Part shown: in pieces, positions 60,440 to 64,000 of the stretch
Numbering within the stretch: position 1 is the stretch's first letter
Layout of the letters: the number at the start of each line of letters is the position of its first letter
Source: Epiperipatus broadwayi
Lineage: Eukaryota > Onychophora > Udeonychophora > Euonychophora > Peripatidae
Direction: 5' to 3'
DNA length: 64,000 nt
NCBI GenBank assembly: GCA_028023455.1
Contig: JAQFVV010012404.1
Location: forward strand, 12,945,421 to 13,009,420
Program-made: the position numbers and the translations under genes
The notes under the pieces: model-generated
The model's input: the letters and a program-made list of their open reading frames with translations, nothing else
What the model was told of the DNA's origin: nothing
Databases searched by the model: none

Positions 60440-61193
60440 TTAACTCTTTCCCCGCCTCTTACGAGGCTCCTCGTCGACATCTGACATCACTCTAACTCAG
60501 CCAGTTTTTATACGAAAATATTCGTTAAACACGTATTGAATTCGTTTTTAAAAGTTCTGTAAGATGGTGCCATCTTCCGATTTATTTTACAAGTAAAAAA
60601 TAAAAAAAAATGCATTTAAACCTAAACAAAGAAGGAACATTATTTGTGATTGGTTCTTAGCATGCTCTCAGCCGAAAAAGACATTCTGATTGGCTGGAAA
60701 GAACAAAGAAACTGCCTGATCAAAGAAAATAAAGAAAAACGCTGAGATTTTCATTTCAAATACGATTTAAATTATTATAAAATTATATTTATGGAAATTA
60801 AAAATTATTTTCAGAGAGAATAATAAAAAAACAAAATTATTTTCGAAAAATATTGAAGATTTTAGTAAAAATATTGAAGATGTAGTAAAAAGAAATATTT
60901 ACTTTTCTATAACGTAAAAGTCGATCTTTTTGTTTATATTATAGCTTTTATGTTGCCGATATTGAATATTTTAGAATAAATAAATAGCAATTTATTTTTG
61001 AAAGAACTTTCGTTCTCTTCATAACCTGAAAAATTAATAATATACTTTTTATAAACGTATCTGAGTTGAATTTAATATTATAGGCGAATATGTTTTAACA
61101 ATAGGCTTTGTCTTCAGTTTGTGAGTTGGCCAATTAAAAGATTTGATTTTTATCTGATACAACCAATAATAAAATTAGCGGTTAAAAGGTTAA
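60440..61193 (+). mobile_element. TTAA-flanked MITE, copy D (least decayed)
   Basis: 754 bp between TTAA sites. The left end TTAACTCTTTCCCCGCC and the complement of the right end, TTAACCTTTTAACCGC, match well. This copy keeps many CpGs (ACGAGGCTCCTCGTCGAC near 60462) absent from A-C, so it is either youngest or under less CpG decay. Shared blocks TAAGATGGTGCC and TTTATTTTACAAGTAAAAAA identify it. Confidence 0.75.
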
Positions 61194-63590
61194 AAGAAAG
61201 GAAAAATTACCGAATAATGATATGAAAGAGTCATTATTTTTTTTAAAAAAAAGGAAGAGAAAAAACTTTATGTAAGAAGAATTAAAAATATTATAAAGTG
61301 TTCATTATAAAAGCGCGTAATAAAGATAGAGATTAGGAAAATGGAAATTTAAATTACTTAATGAAAATGGATCCATGGAGACAGAAAAATTTATTGAATA
61401 TTTAAATCAAAGTACCTAGAAGATGCATCATAAAAGTTGCGCGGGAAAATATTAGCAGAAAATATTAGCAGAAAATATTAGAAGAGAATATGTAGACATT
61501 TTCTTTACGGGATTAATTGATATCATAATTAATAATTGTATTAAATATTATAAAAAACCAAGGATTGTCATCTATGAATATTTATTAAACAGAGCAATAA
61601 TTGTTTTGCCTTAAAATTGAACAAGCAGGGAGAAGAACATTAAGTGACTGAAGAAGAAATAATAAACATTTTTTTTTAGCTTTAGTATGAACGGTTTTCA
61701 AGGAAATTTGATGAAGAAGTACAGTAAATATAGTTTGGAATATTTTTTACTAATTTATTTTAAAATATAAAATGTTATGTGAGATTAGGGAAAACATAAA
61801 ACATAAATTTAGTAATATTAAAATTTAAATATAATAACTTGATAAAATTATAGAAATAGTGTTTAAAATAAAGTGTATGGATGTGAATCTTATATCTACA
61901 AGGATCAAATGGATGGTGAAGTCTACGGAATGTGATCGAGGAGATAAAGGTCATTTGGTAATTTTAATAGTTGTTTATAATGCATAATGTATTTTTTTTA
62001 GATCATCTATTGACCTAAGAATGAAGTGTGATAGTCTTAATTATATGTACACATTTTATGCAATATTTTAACATATAATGAGATAGGAGTAATTCGGAAT
62101 ATGCATGCAACAATATATTTAAAGTATATTAATAATATAATTTAACAGAACAATTGTGTGATTCTTTTGAACTTTCATGTGATAAAGTATTCAGACATTT
62201 AAATAGTTTGTATATGATTAAATATACGGAGGAAAGTAGTAAAAAGATTTTCTTATAGAACAGTGGAATAGTTTTAAAATATCAATGAATTTTATTATTG
62301 TTAGTAATGCAGATATGTATTTGTCAATGTACAGTATGGAAAAATCTTGAGAAATAAGATCGGATAGTGACTTGGAAGTACTAGTGGAGAGGAAACCAAG
62401 ATGATGTGTTTTTTTTAAGAAATAGGAAAATATAAGGGATTTGGATCATATTTAGTTTTGTGTGATTTAGTATAGTTAACGAAGTCCTATGACTGAACAC
62501 ATATGGTTTGGACAGTGTTTTGCATATCTTTAAACTTTTGATGTTAGAATAAAGCTGAAGAAATAGCTTTAGCATCGTTCCTATAATAGAGGTTGGTAGA
62601 CAGGTAAAGGTAACTCCTCTATAGTGTCTTTTAATTCACTGTGCCATGATTGTCAAGGTATATGATGAGTAATATTCTAGTTGTATTTTGATCCTATGCA
62701 TCTATCTTTGCTATCCTTATTTCATGAATCTGCATCGGTCAGAAAGATATTTTCAAAGAAATAATGAATAAAATAGAACTGAAGATATGTTATCGTTTAT
62801 GTAAGAATAGTTTATTTGCTTGAATGTATAGAATTGTGTAACTTTAAAATTGAAAGTCCAAAATATCATAAAGAGAGAAAGAATCATATAATACATTGTA
62901 AAATTAATTCAGAAATGAATATAAGATTTTGAAAAGAAATCTAAACCAAGTATTTTAAAAGTGATAATAAAATTTGAATGTTTTTTTTTAAAATATTAAT
63001 GTTGGAAGGAATGAGTATTGCATATTTATCAAGAGAAAATTCAATAAGGGATAATAAACATATACTTGTGCATGGTATATTAATAGTTATATTTATATCA
63101 TCCAAAGTAAGGCTTGAATGAGAATATTAGGATTAATAAACATCGGATAATGAATAATAAAAACCTAATACCGAATGTAGAATAGTGTTTTGACTTTGTA
63201 AGATTCCATACAATCAATATGAAACTAAATTTTGTTATTTTGTAGAATTTTATTACGAATGTAAATTTTTTGTAAAAAAAAATGTAATTTTAATAATATT
63301 AGGGATGAAAAGTGTTTGTGATAATCATATAAGAAATGCATTTTGTAATAAGCTAACCATAATAATAAATCAAGTAATAATACTGTATTTTCTTAAGTGT
63401 TTAAAAAAAAAAAAAGATTTAACTAGGAAAAGTAAATAATATTTTGATTTCATTTTATAAATTAATAAACTAAGTTGAGATATGAAAGTAAGGGATATCC
63501 AATGTATATAGTGTAAAAATATTGTTAATTTATTTATGTTGTTAATAAACTTTGTTTTAAATTTGTTTAAAAGTTTTGTGTCCGAGTTGT
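61194..63590 (+). other. G-over-C skewed stretch ending in a polyadenylation-like signal
   Basis: Through this 2.4-kb stretch the plus strand has far more G than C (for example 61861-61980), unlike the rest of the window. It ends with AATAAA (63544-63549) followed 20-40 bases later by a GT-rich run (TTTTGTGTCCGAGTTGTTATT). No long ORF exists. A 13-base unit GAAAATATTAGCA repeats imperfectly three times at about 61445-61482. It could be the 3' UTR or a non-coding exon of a plus-strand gene, or a retroelement tail. Function unknown. Confidence 0.35.
63544..63549 (+). promoter_or_regulatory. Polyadenylation-like signal AATAAA
   Basis: AATAAA followed by a GT/T-rich downstream element at about 63573-63595. 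AATAAA is common by chance in DNA this AT-rich; the downstream element and the preceding strand skew are what raise it above background. Confidence 0.3.
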
Positions 63591-64000
63591 TATTTCTCCA
63601 CATGGATGCATGAAATCACGATACATTTATAATTGAAACAGACATATAAATTTTGCACAAAAGGTAAACATAAAAGTGTTATAAGAATTTTGAGAATTTA
63701 TTGGTATGTTAAAATTAAAAGATCATAATTTTATATTATTTATTGGTCATAAGTCGGTTGCCACAATATTACATTAAATTATATGCTAATGTTGCCACAC
63801 GTATTCTGTTGTCAGATTATTAAAATACTACCACGTACGTATTTATTTATTTCATTTTAGGAAGAAATAAGATTATATTATACTATTATTGTTATTATTA
63901 TTTTTTATTATTGTTAGTTGCTGTGTAGTAGATTATGACATAAAATTCCCTTTTCATATTTTACTACCGTAATTTTAAATCAGTTAGAATACAATTTATG

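Noticed and set aside
1-64000. CRISPR arrays, bacterial-type operons, ribosome binding sites
   Set aside because: No regular repeat-spacer pattern, and the retroelement content shows a eukaryotic genome.

Overview
The window is very AT-rich DNA from an animal, most likely an invertebrate. It has long (TA)n tracts, poly-A/T, poly-G and poly-C runs, and no open frame longer than about 155 codons. The animal call rests on the decayed retroelements present: LINEs resembling the jockey-like group, the RTE-like endonuclease/reverse-transcriptase group and a group with a C-terminal zinc finger, two Ty3/gypsy elements, and hammerhead-ribozyme repeats. I cannot name the species. I find no intact host protein gene. 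Almost everything recognisable is a broken mobile element, so this looks like an intergenic or intronic transposon graveyard.

Layout. 0.8-1.55 kb: inverted pair of hammerhead-ribozyme (HHR) repeats. 3.26-4.13 kb: DNA transposon remnant with 44-bp terminal inverted repeats and a Cys-rich broken frame. 4.7 kb: HHR fragment. 6.83-7.49 kb: large palindrome with an HHR motif in each arm. 7.9-9.2 kb: fold-backs and (TA)n hairpins. 9.2-13.8 kb: Ty3/gypsy element decayed in every domain. 14.1 kb: HHR fragment. 18.3 kb: LINE tail. 20.2-20.6 kb: tRNA-headed SINE palindrome. 20.86-21.62 kb: a young HHR repeat cluster with inverted and tandem copies. 25.0-25.6 kb: second gypsy gag. 27.4-30.2 kb: two plus-strand LINE remnants. 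31.8-33.5 kb: minus-strand LINE. 35.0 kb: retrotransposed tRNA-Gly. 36.4-38.3 kb: minus-strand LINE split by a hAT-like element. 42.7-46.2 kb, 54.6-55.3 kb and 60.4-61.2 kb: TTAA-flanked, piggyBac-like MITEs. 50.5-51.2 kb and 55.36-55.75 kb: two tails of one LINE family. 61.2-63.6 kb: G-over-C skewed stretch ending in a polyadenylation-like signal, the only weak hint of a host transcription unit.

Main find. At least seven copies of a hammerhead-ribozyme core (CTGANGA, stem II, GAAA, short stem III, NUH, stem I) sit in short dispersed repeats. The best, at 21465-21519, keeps the whole core and has a six-base-pair stem I. Its predicted cleavage site marks the start of the next tandem copy, and the apex of the adjacent palindrome lies inside the same ribozyme stem III. 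This layout resembles retrozymes and Penelope-like elements, which are known to carry hammerheads, but no Penelope reverse transcriptase is present here, so these copies would be non-autonomous. Several copies have lost the ribozyme at the same CpG next to GAAA.

All reading was by eye. Element boundaries are approximate unless a target-site duplication is stated.
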